Assembly (NCBI GenBank): GCA_050943495.1
Contig: JBMNPH010000011.1
Location: 35,543-99,542 of the forward strand
Source of the DNA: Merdivicinus sp050943495
GTDB taxonomy: Bacteria; Bacillota; Clostridia; Oscillospirales; Ruminococcaceae
Length of the DNA: 64,000 nucleotides
Reading direction: 5' to 3'
Both the position numbers and the translations under genes were made by a program. The notes beneath the pieces are model-generated. The model searched no databases, was not told the origin of the DNA, and saw nothing but the letters and a program-made list of their open reading frames with translations. Positions 42,430 to 51,441 of this stretch are shown here, piece after piece (the stretch's first letter is position 1; the number at the start of each line of letters is the position of its first letter).

Positions 42430-43530
42430 ATGCAGAAAGCAGATGGAATGAATTATGCACCGACCGGCGCGGCAAATGTTGTGGTAAAACCCGGTGAATT
42501 TGTGTTTGCTGCCATCGGATTGGAGCACGGACATATCTACGGTATGACCAACGGCCTGCTCGAGGCCGGCGCTACTTTGAAATGGGTCTACGACGCAGAT
42601 CCCGCCAAAATTAAAGCTTATCAGGACAAATATCCGCAGGCAATGGCCGCGGAATCCGAAGAACAGATCCTTGCTGACCCCGAAGTGAAGCTTGTTGCTG
42701 CTGCCGCCATCCCCTGTGAACGCGCAGCACTTGGCATCCGCGTCATGAAAAGCGGCAAGGATTACTTCACCGATAAGACTCCGCTGACCTCTTTGGAACA
42801 GCTTGAGGCCGTCAAACTCGCTTGCCGCGAAACCGGCCGCCGTTACTTTGTCTACTTCAGCGAACGCCTCCATGTTGAATGTGCCGTCTATGCCGGCCAG
42901 CTCATCAAGGAAGGCCGCATCGGACGGGTCATGCAGGTCATCGGCATGGGTCCGCACCGTCTCGGCGCCCCTGAAAGCCGTCCCGACTGGTTCTATCAGC
43001 GTGAAAAATACGGCGGTATTCTCACCGACATCGGCAGCCATCAAATCGAGCAGTACCTGTTTTACTCCGGCGCGACCGATGCTAAAATCGTCAGCAGCCA
43101 GATTGCCAACCACAACCATCCCAATTATCCTGAACTGGATGACTTCGGCGATGCTATGCTGATGGGCAACAACGGCACTTCTAACTACTTCCGCGTCGAC
43201 TGGTTCACCCCCGACGGCCTGAACAGCTGGGGCGACGGCCGTACCTTCATTCTCGGCACCGACGGCTACATCGAACTGCGTAAATACGTCAATGTCGGCG
43301 TCAGCAAGGAAGGCGACAACCTCTTCCTCGTCGACCATAAAGGCGAGCAGTACATCCCCACCCGCGGAAAGGTCGGATTCCCCTTCTTCGGCGAAATGAT
43401 TCTCGACTGCATCAACCGCACCGAAATCGCCATGACGCAGGAACATATCTTCAAGGCAGCAGAACTCTGTGTTCGCGCCCAAATGGCAGCAAAACGCATT
43501 GAACCGTGGGAAGTCCCCGCTGTTCGCTGA
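42430..43530 (+). CDS. Gfo/Idh/MocA family oxidoreductase
   Basis: A 366-residue NAD(P)-dependent sugar or cyclitol dehydrogenase-like protein. The N-terminal Rossmann part has AAIGLEHGHIYGM in place of the usual GxGxxG turn, then KWVYDADPAKIKAY. The second-domain part has SGKDYFTDKTPLTS (in the position of the EKPxa motif, with Thr-Asp-Lys) and GGILTDIGSHQIEQYLFYSG, with the conserved Asp/His pair. The glycine turn is altered (LEHGH), so nucleotide binding may differ. AGGAGG-type site upstream. It stands alone between two terminators; the substrate is unknown. Confidence 0.88.
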   Translation: MQKADGMNYAPTGAANVVVKPGEFVFAAIGLEHGHIYGMTNGLLEAGATLKWVYDADPAKIKAYQDKYPQAMAAESEEQILADPEVKLVAAAAIPCERAALGIRVMKSGKDYFTDKTPLTSLEQLEAVKLACRETGRRYFVYFSERLHVECAVYAGQLIKEGRIGRVMQVIGMGPHRLGAPESRPDWFYQREKYGGILTDIGSHQIEQYLFYSGATDAKIVSSQIANHNHPNYPELDDFGDAMLMGNNGTSNYFRVDWFTPDGLNSWGDGRTFILGTDGYIELRKYVNVGVSKEGDNLFLVDHKGEQYIPTRGKVGFPFFGEMILDCINRTEIAMTQEHIFKAAELCVRAQMAAKRIEPWEVPAVR

Positions 43531-43551
43531 CCCAATTACTTATCTTCATTA

Positions 43552-43590
43552 CAAAACGCCCTGTCTCATCCCGGACAGGGCGCATTTTTA
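43552..43590. terminator. bidirectional intrinsic terminator
   Basis: A perfect 9-base stem CGCCCTGTC / GACAGGGCG, 8-base loop, T-rich on the right and A-rich on the left. It ends the oxidoreductase gene and the long minus-strand run that finishes with the VanY-type peptidase. Confidence 0.88.
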
Positions 43591-44544
43591 TTGCAAATAA
43601 TAGGAGGAAATGCCCAGATATTCCTCAAGGCAAAGGCCGCTCTCATACACTGCCTTTGCTGTCTCAACGCCCAGATACCGCAGATGCCATGGCTCATACT
43701 GATAGCCGGTTACATTCTCTTTTTCCTCCGGATAGCGGATGATGAACCCGTACTCATGCGCATGTTCCGCCAGCCATTTGGCCTCGGGCGTCCCCGCAAA
43801 GGAACTATTTACCTGATTCACGTCAAATGCCAGACCGGTCTGATGTTCCGAATAGCCGGCACGCGCCGAATACCGATCTGCGGCAGCCTTTCCGTCTCGA
43901 TTGACATACTTCCGGTAAAGGCCATCCTGATAGCTGTAAGAACGGTAGCCGGAAGCAATCCAAATCGAATGTCCGGCAGCAGAGGCGCCAGCTGCTAATT
44001 TTTGAAAAGCCGCCATGGTTTCCGATGTCAGAGTGCCGGGCGCATAATCCGCAGGCAGCGGGTAACTCTTGTTGGCAATCAGGATTCCATCGACAGAAAG
44101 AAGGCCATTGCGAAGAGTGATGATTTTTCCGGTGTCGGATACCGCCTGATGTTCCTCCGGATCGTCCTCCGTCCATGCGCCGTTCTCATCCAGATAATAC
44201 CAGCTGTTACCGTCATGAACAAATCCGGTTTTCATGGCGCCGTTCCGGTCGAGATAATACCATTTTTCACCGGTTTTCACCCAACCGGTTTTCATTGCCC
44301 CCGAACGGTCAAGATAATACCAATCTTCTCCCAGATACTGCCAGCCGGTCAGCATCCGTCCTTTGGTATTGAAAAAATACCATTCACCATCCAGCAACTG
44401 CCAACCTTTCGCAGTGGTCTGATCTGGCAGGAGATATCGCCATCCTGCCGAAGTATCCTGTTCCCATCCTGCGCAGACCGGAACACTCAGCATATTTGCT
44501 GCTATTAACACCGCCATTACGGTCGCAGCCAGTTTCTTATGCAT
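43588..44544 (-). CDS. VanY-type (M15B) carboxypeptidase with cell-wall-binding repeats
   Basis: A secreted 318-residue D-Ala-D-Ala or L,D-type carboxypeptidase. Signal peptide to about residue 25 (VPVCAG), then four glucan/choline-binding-type repeats of about 20 residues (KGWQLLDGEWYFF, TGWQYLGEDWYYLD, TGWVKTGEKWYYLD, TGFVHDGNSWYYLD). The M15B domain (about 175-305) has the zinc ligands in SEHQTGLAFDV and EPWHLRY and the substrate-side IASGYRSYSYQDGLY. The repeats come before the catalytic domain. It should trim peptidoglycan stems at the wall. TAAAGGAG precedes the ATG. It is 12 bases after the phosphofructokinase gene. Confidence 0.92.
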   Translation of the reverse strand: MHKKLAATVMAVLIAANMLSVPVCAGWEQDTSAGWRYLLPDQTTAKGWQLLDGEWYFFNTKGRMLTGWQYLGEDWYYLDRSGAMKTGWVKTGEKWYYLDRNGAMKTGFVHDGNSWYYLDENGAWTEDDPEEHQAVSDTGKIITLRNGLLSVDGILIANKSYPLPADYAPGTLTSETMAAFQKLAAGASAAGHSIWIASGYRSYSYQDGLYRKYVNRDGKAAADRYSARAGYSEHQTGLAFDVNQVNSSFAGTPEAKWLAEHAHEYGFIIRYPEEKENVTGYQYEPWHLRYLGVETAKAVYESGLCLEEYLGISSYYLQ

Positions 44545-44556
44545 CGATATTCTCCT

Positions 44557-45498
44557 TTACCGAATCCCCTTCACCGTAATCCGTGGCAGAACTTCCTCGA
44601 CCATCTCGCGAGTAACAATACCCGTTCCATCCAAAGATACCGAAGCTGTGCCCGCAGCAACTCCAAATACAGCAGAGTCACAAGCAGAACGCCCCTCCTG
44701 AATTGCACACAGGAAAGCCGCTAGTGAGGTATCACCTGCGCCGACCGTAGAACGAACCGCTACCTGCGGCGTATGAATCCGGCATCCGTTTTCTCTGCCG
44801 GCATAAATCATGCCTTTTCCGCCCAAGCTTACCAGCACGTGATCGACGTGATCGGTCAGTGAGCGCGCCAGCTTGACAATCGACTGTTCGGTGCGGAGAT
44901 CCGACCCGCTCATCTGGCGAAATTCCATCAGATTGGGCTTAATCAGGAACGGCTGGATTTCTGCAATATCACTCAAATGGAAAAAGGAATTGTCCAGTGC
45001 AAAATAGACCCCTTCCCGCCGAAAAGAGAGTAAAAATGCTTTATAAGAATCTGCGGTCAGATTGGGCGGCAAACTGCCTGCAAAAATCAGCAGCACCTTG
45101 CCCACCGACTGGATCTCCTCCTCGATTTTGGCGCGGAGACGCTTCATTCCTTCAATGGTGACGGCAAATCCCGCCCGGTTCACCTTCAACACCCGCTGAT
45201 CCGGTATCACAAGCGTCAGATTCTCCCGGGTCTGTCCTTCTAGTTCCACGAACTCATAGTCGACCCGATCCCGTTCCAGCAGCGAGAAAAACTTACGCGC
45301 ATTATCTTCTCCGCAAAGTCCCAGCGCCCGCGAGGAAATTCCCAGCGAGGACAGAACCCGCGCAATATTCACAGCCTTTCCGCCCGCATCCACAACTTCG
45401 CGTTTGGCGCGGTTGGGTTCCGAAAAGTCCATCGTATCCAGCCAGATCGTCACATCCAATGCCGGATTCAGCGACACGGTCACGATCTTATCAAACAT
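44557..45498 (-). CDS. fruK: 1-phosphofructokinase (PfkB family)
   Basis: A 313-residue PfkB-family kinase most like FruK, which phosphorylates fructose 1-phosphate, or a tagatose-6-phosphate kinase. The opening IVTVSLNPALDVTIWLD, the GGKAVNIARVLSSLGI substrate loop, LLIFAGSLPPNLTADSY and the catalytic GAGDTSLAAFL are present. The start chosen has AAGGTG; the upstream open frame lacks a site. No PTS fructose permease or FruR gene is adjacent; it sits between cysS and a wall peptidase, so its expression is not tied to fructose here. Substrate assignment is by family only. Confidence 0.83.
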   Translation of the reverse strand: MFDKIVTVSLNPALDVTIWLDTMDFSEPNRAKREVVDAGGKAVNIARVLSSLGISSRALGLCGEDNARKFFSLLERDRVDYEFVELEGQTRENLTLVIPDQRVLKVNRAGFAVTIEGMKRLRAKIEEEIQSVGKVLLIFAGSLPPNLTADSYKAFLLSFRREGVYFALDNSFFHLSDIAEIQPFLIKPNLMEFRQMSGSDLRTEQSIVKLARSLTDHVDHVLVSLGGKGMIYAGRENGCRIHTPQVAVRSTVGAGDTSLAAFLCAIQEGRSACDSAVFGVAAGTASVSLDGTGIVTREMVEEVLPRITVKGIR

Positions 45499-45523
45499 GT
45501 TCCGCACCTTCCTTTCTGTCACA

Positions 45524-46945
45524 TCAGCGCGCTTTGGTCACTTTTGTTCCCTGACGGGTTTCTTCCACGACATAGCCGAGTTCTGCAATCTGCGCCCGCA
45601 GTTCATCTGCTTTGGCGAAATCTTTCGCCTTCCGCGCTGCTGCACGTGCTTCCACCAGTGCCTGCACTTCCGCCGGAAGTTCCTCCTCGGCCGCCGCAGC
45701 CGATGCTTTCCGCACCTTCTCCGCTTCCTCAAGCAGATTCAGCGACAATACCGTATCCAATTCACCCAGAAGTCGCAGCTTAGTGCAGTCATTTGCATCC
45801 GATTTGAGAATGTCATACAGGCAGGTCACCGCCTGCGCCGTATTGAGGTCGTTATCCATCGCGTCACGGAATGCCTGCCGCAGCGGTGCCGCGGACTCCT
45901 CCTCATAGGAACCACCCTTGGGATCCAGCGCCGCAATCCGCGCAATCAGCTTCTGATATGCCGCCATTGCGCCGTCCATCCCCTCCCATGAAAAGACAAG
46001 GGATCGCCGGTAATGCGACTGCAGGCAGAACAGCCGGTATGCAAGCGGCAGATACCCCTTTTCCTCGAGCAGTGATACTGTCAGAAATTCGCCCGAGGAT
46101 TTGCTCATTTTGCCGCTGTTGGTGTTGAGATGGTGGACATGGAACCAATGCCCACACCATTTGTGCCCGATTGCCGATTCGCTCTGGGCAATTTCATTGG
46201 TGTGATGCGGGAAGGCATTGTCGATGCCGCCGCAGTGCAGGTCGAGATACTCGCCCAGATATTTCATGCTGATCGCCGAGCATTCGATATGCCAGCCGGG
46301 ATAACCCACGCCCCACGGAGAATCCCATTTCAGTTCCTGATCGTCAAATTTAGATTTGGTGAACCATAGCACAAAATCCGCCTTGTTGCGCTTGTTGGTG
46401 TCCTCCTCGACGCCCTCCCGGACGCCCACTTCCAAATCCTCGACGTCATGGTCGTTGAAAACGTAATACTGTTCCAGCTTGCCGGTATCAAAATAGATGT
46501 TTCCGCCCGCTTCATAGGCATATCCCTTATCCAGCAGCTTCTGCACCAACGCGATAAATTCCGGAATGCATCCGGTCGCAGGCTGCACGATCTGCGGCTT
46601 TTTGATATTCAGCTTCGCGCAGTCGGCAAAAAATGCGTCGGTGTAATACTGCGCAATTTCCATGACGGTTTTGTGCTCGCGTTTGGCGCCCTTGAGCATC
46701 TTATCCTCGCCGGTATCGGCATCACTGGAAAGATGGCCGACATCGGTGATATTCATCACCCGCTTGACCTTCAGGCCGGTGTATGCAAGGTATTTCTCCA
46801 GAACATCTTCCATAATATAGCTGCGCAGGTTGCCGATATGGGCGAAATGATAGACGGTCGGCCCGCAGGTATACATGCTGACCTTGCCGGGCGTATGGGT
46901 CACAAATTCCTCCCGCTCGTGGGAGAGAGTATTATACAGTTTCAT
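45524..46945 (-). CDS. cysS: cysteine--tRNA ligase
   Basis: Class I aminoacyl-tRNA synthetase charging tRNA-Cys, 473 residues. Zinc-binding CGPTVYHFAHIGNLRSY with the HIGH-like HIGN, WHIECSAISMKYLG with its Cys/His, and KMSKS as GKMSKSSGEFLT are all present. A helical anticodon-binding end closes it. The ATG has AGGAGGAA before it. It overlaps the 3' end of cysE by 14 bases. No T-box leader is possible here because genes are packed. Confidence 0.96.
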   Translation of the reverse strand: MKLYNTLSHEREEFVTHTPGKVSMYTCGPTVYHFAHIGNLRSYIMEDVLEKYLAYTGLKVKRVMNITDVGHLSSDADTGEDKMLKGAKREHKTVMEIAQYYTDAFFADCAKLNIKKPQIVQPATGCIPEFIALVQKLLDKGYAYEAGGNIYFDTGKLEQYYVFNDHDVEDLEVGVREGVEEDTNKRNKADFVLWFTKSKFDDQELKWDSPWGVGYPGWHIECSAISMKYLGEYLDLHCGGIDNAFPHHTNEIAQSESAIGHKWCGHWFHVHHLNTNSGKMSKSSGEFLTVSLLEEKGYLPLAYRLFCLQSHYRRSLVFSWEGMDGAMAAYQKLIARIAALDPKGGSYEEESAAPLRQAFRDAMDNDLNTAQAVTCLYDILKSDANDCTKLRLLGELDTVLSLNLLEEAEKVRKASAAAAEEELPAEVQALVEARAAARKAKDFAKADELRAQIAELGYVVEETRQGTKVTKAR

Positions 46946-47627
46946 CTTGCGTTCCTCCTGACTGAACGGACGCGCCGCGCAGGGCATCCAATTCTTTCTG
47001 CTGTTCTGCAATCCGCTTCTCGGCGTGTTCCAGCCGCACAATCAGCTTGCAGATTTCTTGGGATACCGGGTCGGGAATGTGAACCTGATCCATCGGTTTG
47101 CAGGTTCGCTGTCCATTCCGCCTCACAACGTGCGCCGGCACGCCGACCGCAGTACAATCCGGCGGAATCGGTTCCAATACGACAGCACCTGCTGCAATTT
47201 TGGCATTGTCCCCGACCGTAAAAGGCCCGAGAATCTTGGCGCCGCTTCCGACCAGAACATTTTTCCCCAAAGTAGGGTGCCGTTTTCCATGGTCCTTGCC
47301 GGTACCGCCCAAGGTCACACCCTGATATAGCGTACAGCCGTCTCCCACTTCGGCGGTCTCGCCGATGACAATGCCGCTGCCGTGGTCGATAAAGACGCCC
47401 TGCCCAATCTTCGCCCCGGGATGAATCTCGATGCCGGTCAGCCATCGCGCCAGCTGAGAAAGAAATCTTGCCAGAAAATACCAGTGGTGCCGGTATAAAA
47501 AGTAAGCCGGCCGGTGCAGCATAATGGCATGCAGTCCGGAATACAACAGCAGGATTTCCAACGAATTCCGCGCTGCCGGATCCCGTTCCTTTACGGCCCG
47601 GATGTCTGCCCGCAGTCTTGCTAACAT
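46932..47627 (-). CDS. cysE: serine O-acetyltransferase
   Basis: Makes O-acetylserine for cysteine synthesis, 231 residues. The left-handed beta-helix is clear: GIEIHPGAKIGQGVFIDHG, then IVIGETAEVGDGCTLYQGVTLGG, HPTLGKNVLVGSGAKILG and AGAVVLEPIPPDCTAVGVPA. The helical N-terminus (about 1-60) is short, as in Gram-positive CysE. A C-terminal coiled coil (about 190-220) is present. The ATG chosen follows GGGTGA; a TTG four codons earlier is less likely. It overlaps cysS, linking cysteine synthesis with its charging. Confidence 0.95.
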   Translation of the reverse strand: MLARLRADIRAVKERDPAARNSLEILLLYSGLHAIMLHRPAYFLYRHHWYFLARFLSQLARWLTGIEIHPGAKIGQGVFIDHGSGIVIGETAEVGDGCTLYQGVTLGGTGKDHGKRHPTLGKNVLVGSGAKILGPFTVGDNAKIAAGAVVLEPIPPDCTAVGVPAHVVRRNGQRTCKPMDQVHIPDPVSQEICKLIVRLEHAEKRIAEQQKELDALRGASVQSGGTQDETV

Positions 47628-47648
47628 AGTCTCACCCAATTTCCCCTT

Positions 47649-48215
47649 TTATTTGCTTTCGGCAAACTGGGCTCGATTCACCCAGAGATATTCGGCGCCG
47701 GAAATCACCGTGATACCTGCCGAAATCCAAATCAGCAGCTGGCTGATCCCCGGAATCGGAACACTCGTCGGCAAAATACCAAAATCTGCCGTTGCAAACA
47801 AAGCCAGAATGACTACAATCGAAACCATGGTGACTGCAGTTTTGAGTTTCCCGAGTTTTCCCGCCGCAATGACGGTGCCGTTTCCAGCTGCCACCATTCG
47901 CAGCGAAGAAACCAGAAATTCCCGCGCCATCATGATGACAACTGCCACCGCAGATGCGCAGTCCAATTCAATAAAGGAGATCAGCGCCGCAAAAACCAGT
48001 ACCTTATCTGCTACCGGATCGAGAAATTTGCCGAAATCGGTCACCAAATTACGACTCCGCGCAATGTGTCCATCCATCGCATCGGTTACCGCCGCGGCCG
48101 CAAAGACCAGCAATGCCCACACACTATGCATGGGGATCCGGTTCACCAGCAAAAACAGCAGGAAAAACGGAACCAGTATCATCCGCAGCAGCGTCAATTT
48201 ATTCGGGGTGTTCAT
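47649..48215 (-). CDS. pgsA: CDP-diacylglycerol--glycerol-3-phosphate phosphatidyltransferase
   Basis: Integral membrane enzyme for phosphatidylglycerol phosphate, 188 residues. The CDP-alcohol phosphotransferase signature spans DAMDGHIARSRNLVTDFGKFLDPVADK (shown here in part: DGHIARS then GKFLDPVADK), with the conserved Asp and Gly residues. Four or five helices. Its start overlaps the end of rimO by 17 bases. The order recA-recX-rimO-pgsA is common in Clostridia. Confidence 0.96.
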   Translation of the reverse strand: MNTPNKLTLLRMILVPFFLLFLLVNRIPMHSVWALLVFAAAAVTDAMDGHIARSRNLVTDFGKFLDPVADKVLVFAALISFIELDCASAVAVVIMMAREFLVSSLRMVAAGNGTVIAAGKLGKLKTAVTMVSIVVILALFATADFGILPTSVPIPGISQLLIWISAGITVISGAEYLWVNRAQFAESK

Positions 48216-49539
48216 CGGTCACCACTCCTATCAAATCCAAATCCATCGGTTCTTCCACCTTGACCTTCACAAACTGGCCAATTGCCAGCTTATTTTCGGC
48301 AGTAAAGAAGATTTTTCCGTCAATATCCGGCGCATCCGCCTCACTCCGGCCAAAAAAGCACTCGCCCCAGCGGTCATATCCCTCGACCACGCACAGCAGT
48401 TCTTTGCCCACGGCTTCTTCATTCTTTTCCGCCATGATATTCATCTGCTCTTCGGTCACAATGCGCGCGCGTTCCGCCTTGGTTTCGTCATCCAGCTGGC
48501 CCTCCATCTCCGCTGCCGGCGTACCCTCCTCCTGAGAGTAGGCAAAACAGCCGAGCCGGTCAAACCGCATTTTCTTGACAAAATCGCAGAGTTCCTCAAA
48601 CTGTTCCGCAGTCTCGCCCGGGAAGCCGGCAATCAGCGTCGTGCGCAATGTAATACCCGGAATCTTTTCCCGCATATGCGCGATCAGCTTTTCCAGCGTC
48701 TCCCGGTTCCCGGGACGGCGCATGGCGCGGAGAACATCCGCATTGCAGTGCTGAATCGGCAAATCCAGGTATTTGACGATCTTCGGTTCTGCTGCAATCA
48801 CATCCAGTAGTTCTTCGGTAATTCGTTCTGGATAGGCGTACAGCACCCGGATCCAACGGAATCCTTCAATTTGAGCCAATTTTTTTAATAACTCTGCCAG
48901 TTTATACTCACCGTAAAGATCTTTGCCATACCGAGTGGGATCCTGTGCGACGACAATCAGTTCCTTGACGCCGCGTGCGGCAAGATCCTCCGCTTCGGCA
49001 ATCAGACCCTCCATTGGACGGCTGCGGAATTTTCCGCGAATATCCGGTATGGCACAGTAAGAACAACGGTTATCGCAGCCTTCTGCTATTTTAAGGTAAG
49101 CATAAAACGGCAAGGTCGACAAAACGCGGCCGCCCTCCAACGGAAGGTCGCATTTTTCTCCGAACCGGCAGCATTTTTTATCGTGCAGCACTTCGCCGAC
49201 GATTTCTACGATATCCTTATTGGAACCGATGCCCACGACCGCATCCACTTCGGGCATTTCCTCGCGGATTTCGGTGCGGTAACGCTCGGCCAGACAGCCC
49301 GTCAGGACGATCTTTTTGATCCGCCCCTCCTTTTTGAGGGTGATATATTCCATAGTTTCTTCAATTGCTTCCTGCTTAGCGCTCTCGATAAAGCCGCAGG
49401 TATTGATGATTACCACCTCGGCAAGGGCGGGATCCTGGGAAAGCTCGTAACCGGCCTCCCGCAGGGTATGCATCATCATTTCGGCATCCACCTGATTTTT
49501 GGGACAGCCAAGCGATACCATTCCAATTTTTGTCGGCAT
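48199..49539 (-). CDS. rimO: ribosomal protein S12 methylthiotransferase
   Basis: Radical SAM methylthiotransferase modifying Asp89 of S12, 446 residues. The N-terminal UPF0004 domain has MVSLGCPKNQVDAEMM, VIINTCGFIESAKQEA and VLTGCLAERY with three cysteines for the auxiliary cluster. The radical SAM cysteines are in CDNRCSYCAIP. The C-terminal TRAM domain (about 375-440) closes it. GAAAGGAAG before ATG. It lies 13 bases after recX. Confidence 0.96.
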   Translation of the reverse strand: MPTKIGMVSLGCPKNQVDAEMMMHTLREAGYELSQDPALAEVVIINTCGFIESAKQEAIEETMEYITLKKEGRIKKIVLTGCLAERYRTEIREEMPEVDAVVGIGSNKDIVEIVGEVLHDKKCCRFGEKCDLPLEGGRVLSTLPFYAYLKIAEGCDNRCSYCAIPDIRGKFRSRPMEGLIAEAEDLAARGVKELIVVAQDPTRYGKDLYGEYKLAELLKKLAQIEGFRWIRVLYAYPERITEELLDVIAAEPKIVKYLDLPIQHCNADVLRAMRRPGNRETLEKLIAHMREKIPGITLRTTLIAGFPGETAEQFEELCDFVKKMRFDRLGCFAYSQEEGTPAAEMEGQLDDETKAERARIVTEEQMNIMAEKNEEAVGKELLCVVEGYDRWGECFFGRSEADAPDIDGKIFFTAENKLAIGQFVKVKVEEPMDLDLIGVVTDEHPE

Positions 49540-49552
49540 AATGTCTTCCTTT

Positions 49553-50185
49553 CTATTCTTCCGATTCCCGTTCCAGTTCCTCTAGAACAGTGTCCACCGC
49601 GTCGGCAGCATCATAATATCCGTGTCCCAGCCGCATCAGCGCCCGGATTGCCTTTTCACGCTGTTTCCCATCCTGATTATATGCAAGAGCACGGCCATAC
49701 TTGCGCCGCACCAGTTCCAGCAAGGCATCCTCTTCCGGTTCAACCGCTGCGACCGCTTCTTCCGCAGTCCGGGCGTCGATCCCTTTTTTACGGAGTTCCA
49801 GCACCGCACGGCGCGCCCCCTGTTTCTTGTCCAGAACATAATGACGGGCCAATCGCTGCGCATACGCCTCATCATTCAGAAGGCCCAGTTCCTGCATCCG
49901 GGCGGCAACCTGCTCGGCTACCTCCCGGCTGACATTCCGGGCCAATTTTATCTCCAATTCCCGTCGGGAATGTTCCCGATAATCGAGCAGATAGAGGGCA
50001 CGTTCCCGGGCACGACGGTACTCGGCTGCCCGCAGCGCCTCCGCCAGCAGATCCTCATCCACCTCGGCGCCCTGCTTCATCCGAAATTTCACAAGAATCT
50101 CCGCATCGAGGATTCCCCAGTACTCTCCGTCCACTTCGACCTTCCAACGGGTGTCCTTGACCTTTTCGAGCCGGGTGATGATCAT
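49553..50185 (-). CDS. recX: regulatory protein RecX
   Basis: Modulates RecA filaments, 210 residues. The three-helix repeats are visible, with the R1 segment containing ALYLLDYREHSRRELEIKL (about 65-83), LLNDEAYAQRLARHYV (about 113-128) and KQGARRAVLELRKKGI. The N-terminus (ITRLEKVKDTRWKVEVDGEY) is the usual RecX opening. Its ATG overlaps the recA stop by four bases. Confidence 0.93.
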   Translation of the reverse strand: MIITRLEKVKDTRWKVEVDGEYWGILDAEILVKFRMKQGAEVDEDLLAEALRAAEYRRARERALYLLDYREHSRRELEIKLARNVSREVAEQVAARMQELGLLNDEAYAQRLARHYVLDKKQGARRAVLELRKKGIDARTAEEAVAAVEPEEDALLELVRRKYGRALAYNQDGKQREKAIRALMRLGHGYYDAADAVDTVLEELERESEE

Positions 50186-51420
50186 TCTTCAAAATCGCCC
50201 AGATCGGCTTCGACATCCAGATCGATGTCGGTCAGGTCTCCGGTGTCAATATCTGACAGGTCATCCGAACCCGTCGGCTCAGACAAATCCACATGGTCAG
50301 GCGGCGTAATCTCCTGATCGCCCAGCTTAACCGTCACACCCTTGCGCAGTTCCAGGGTGCTCTGCTTGGTGCCTTTGGCGGGCGCCATGACAAAATTGTC
50401 GATATTATCCCGGATAATCTGTTCGATTTCCGCCGAAATTTCCGGATGTTCCTTCAAAAATGCGCGCGCTTTCTCCTTGCCCTGTCCGATGCGCTCGCCC
50501 TTGTAGCTATACCAGGATCCCGATTTCTCAATCAGGCCCAGAACTGAGCCGATGTCGATGATTTCACCCTCATAGGAGGTGCCCTCGCCGTACATCAGGT
50601 CAAAGGTACATTCTTTAAAGGGAGGCGCAACTTTATTTTTGACAACTTTACATTTGGTAACATTGCCGATAAATTCGCTGCCATCTTTGATCGATTCGCC
50701 CTTGCGGACGTCGATGCGGATAGTGGCGAAATATTTCAGAGCACGGCCGCCAGTTGTGGTTTCAGGGTTGCCGAAGGTCACGCCGATTTTTTCCCGGATC
50801 TGGTTGATGAAAATAGCGACGCAGTTGCTGCGTCCGATGATGGCAGTCAGTTTGCGCATCGCCTGGCTCATCAGGCGGGCGAGCTGACCGACATGCGCGT
50901 CTCCCATTTCGCCCTCAATTTCCGCCTTAGTGACCATAGCCGCAACCGAGTCGAATACCACGATATCCAATGCGCCGGAACGAACCAGTGCTTCGGCAAT
51001 TTCCAACGCCTGTTCACCGGTATCCGGCTGGGAAACCAGAAGACTGTCGATATCTACGCCCAATGCCTTGGCATAGCCGGGGTCAAGGGCATGTTCTACA
51101 TCGATAAAGGCCGCCTCGCCGCCGCGCTTCTGCGCCTGCGCCACCATCTGAAGGGCAACCGTTGTCTTACCGGAAGATTCCGGTCCGTAAATTTCGATAA
51201 TCCGCCCTTTGGGAACGCCACCAACGCCCAGCGCCAGGTCAAGACCCAGTGAGCCGGTGGGAATGACGTCCACATCCAGGTGGGAATGATCGCCGAGCTT
51301 CATGATCGAGCCGGCACCGAATGTCTTTTCAATCTGATCGATGGCGTTTTGAAGCGCCTTCTTTTTTTCATCTGCAGAATCCAGCTGCTTAACGGGCGCT
51401 GGTGCTTTTGCTTTTGCCAT
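50182..51420 (-). CDS. recA: recombinase RecA with long acidic C-terminal tail
   Basis: Strand-exchange ATPase, 412 residues against about 350 for most bacteria. Walker A GPESSGKTTVALQ, the VSQPDTGEQALEIAE segment, loop L2 FGNPETTTGGRALKYF and the ATPase glutamate in FIDVEHALD are intact. The last 60 residues form an extended tail, with EITPPDHVDLSEPT and a run rich in Asp and Leu (DLSDIDTGDLTDIDL). The tail lacks Lys. The promoter (51482-51511) and a LexA-like box lie in the end of prmC. CGGAGG precedes the ATG. Confidence 0.96.
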   Translation of the reverse strand: MAKAKAPAPVKQLDSADEKKKALQNAIDQIEKTFGAGSIMKLGDHSHLDVDVIPTGSLGLDLALGVGGVPKGRIIEIYGPESSGKTTVALQMVAQAQKRGGEAAFIDVEHALDPGYAKALGVDIDSLLVSQPDTGEQALEIAEALVRSGALDIVVFDSVAAMVTKAEIEGEMGDAHVGQLARLMSQAMRKLTAIIGRSNCVAIFINQIREKIGVTFGNPETTTGGRALKYFATIRIDVRKGESIKDGSEFIGNVTKCKVVKNKVAPPFKECTFDLMYGEGTSYEGEIIDIGSVLGLIEKSGSWYSYKGERIGQGKEKARAFLKEHPEISAEIEQIIRDNIDNFVMAPAKGTKQSTLELRKGVTVKLGDQEITPPDHVDLSEPTGSDDLSDIDTGDLTDIDLDVEADLGDFEE

Positions 51421-51441
51421 ATTTCAATACCTCCGTCTGTT

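Noticed and set aside
42274..43482. 402-codon open frame on the minus strand
   Set aside because: Antisense to the Gfo/Idh/MocA gene and begins without a ribosome site; produced by codon bias of the real gene.
47628..47648. T-box or cysteine riboswitch before cysE-cysS
   Set aside because: There are only about 21 bases between pgsA and cysE, and no T-box motif is visible.
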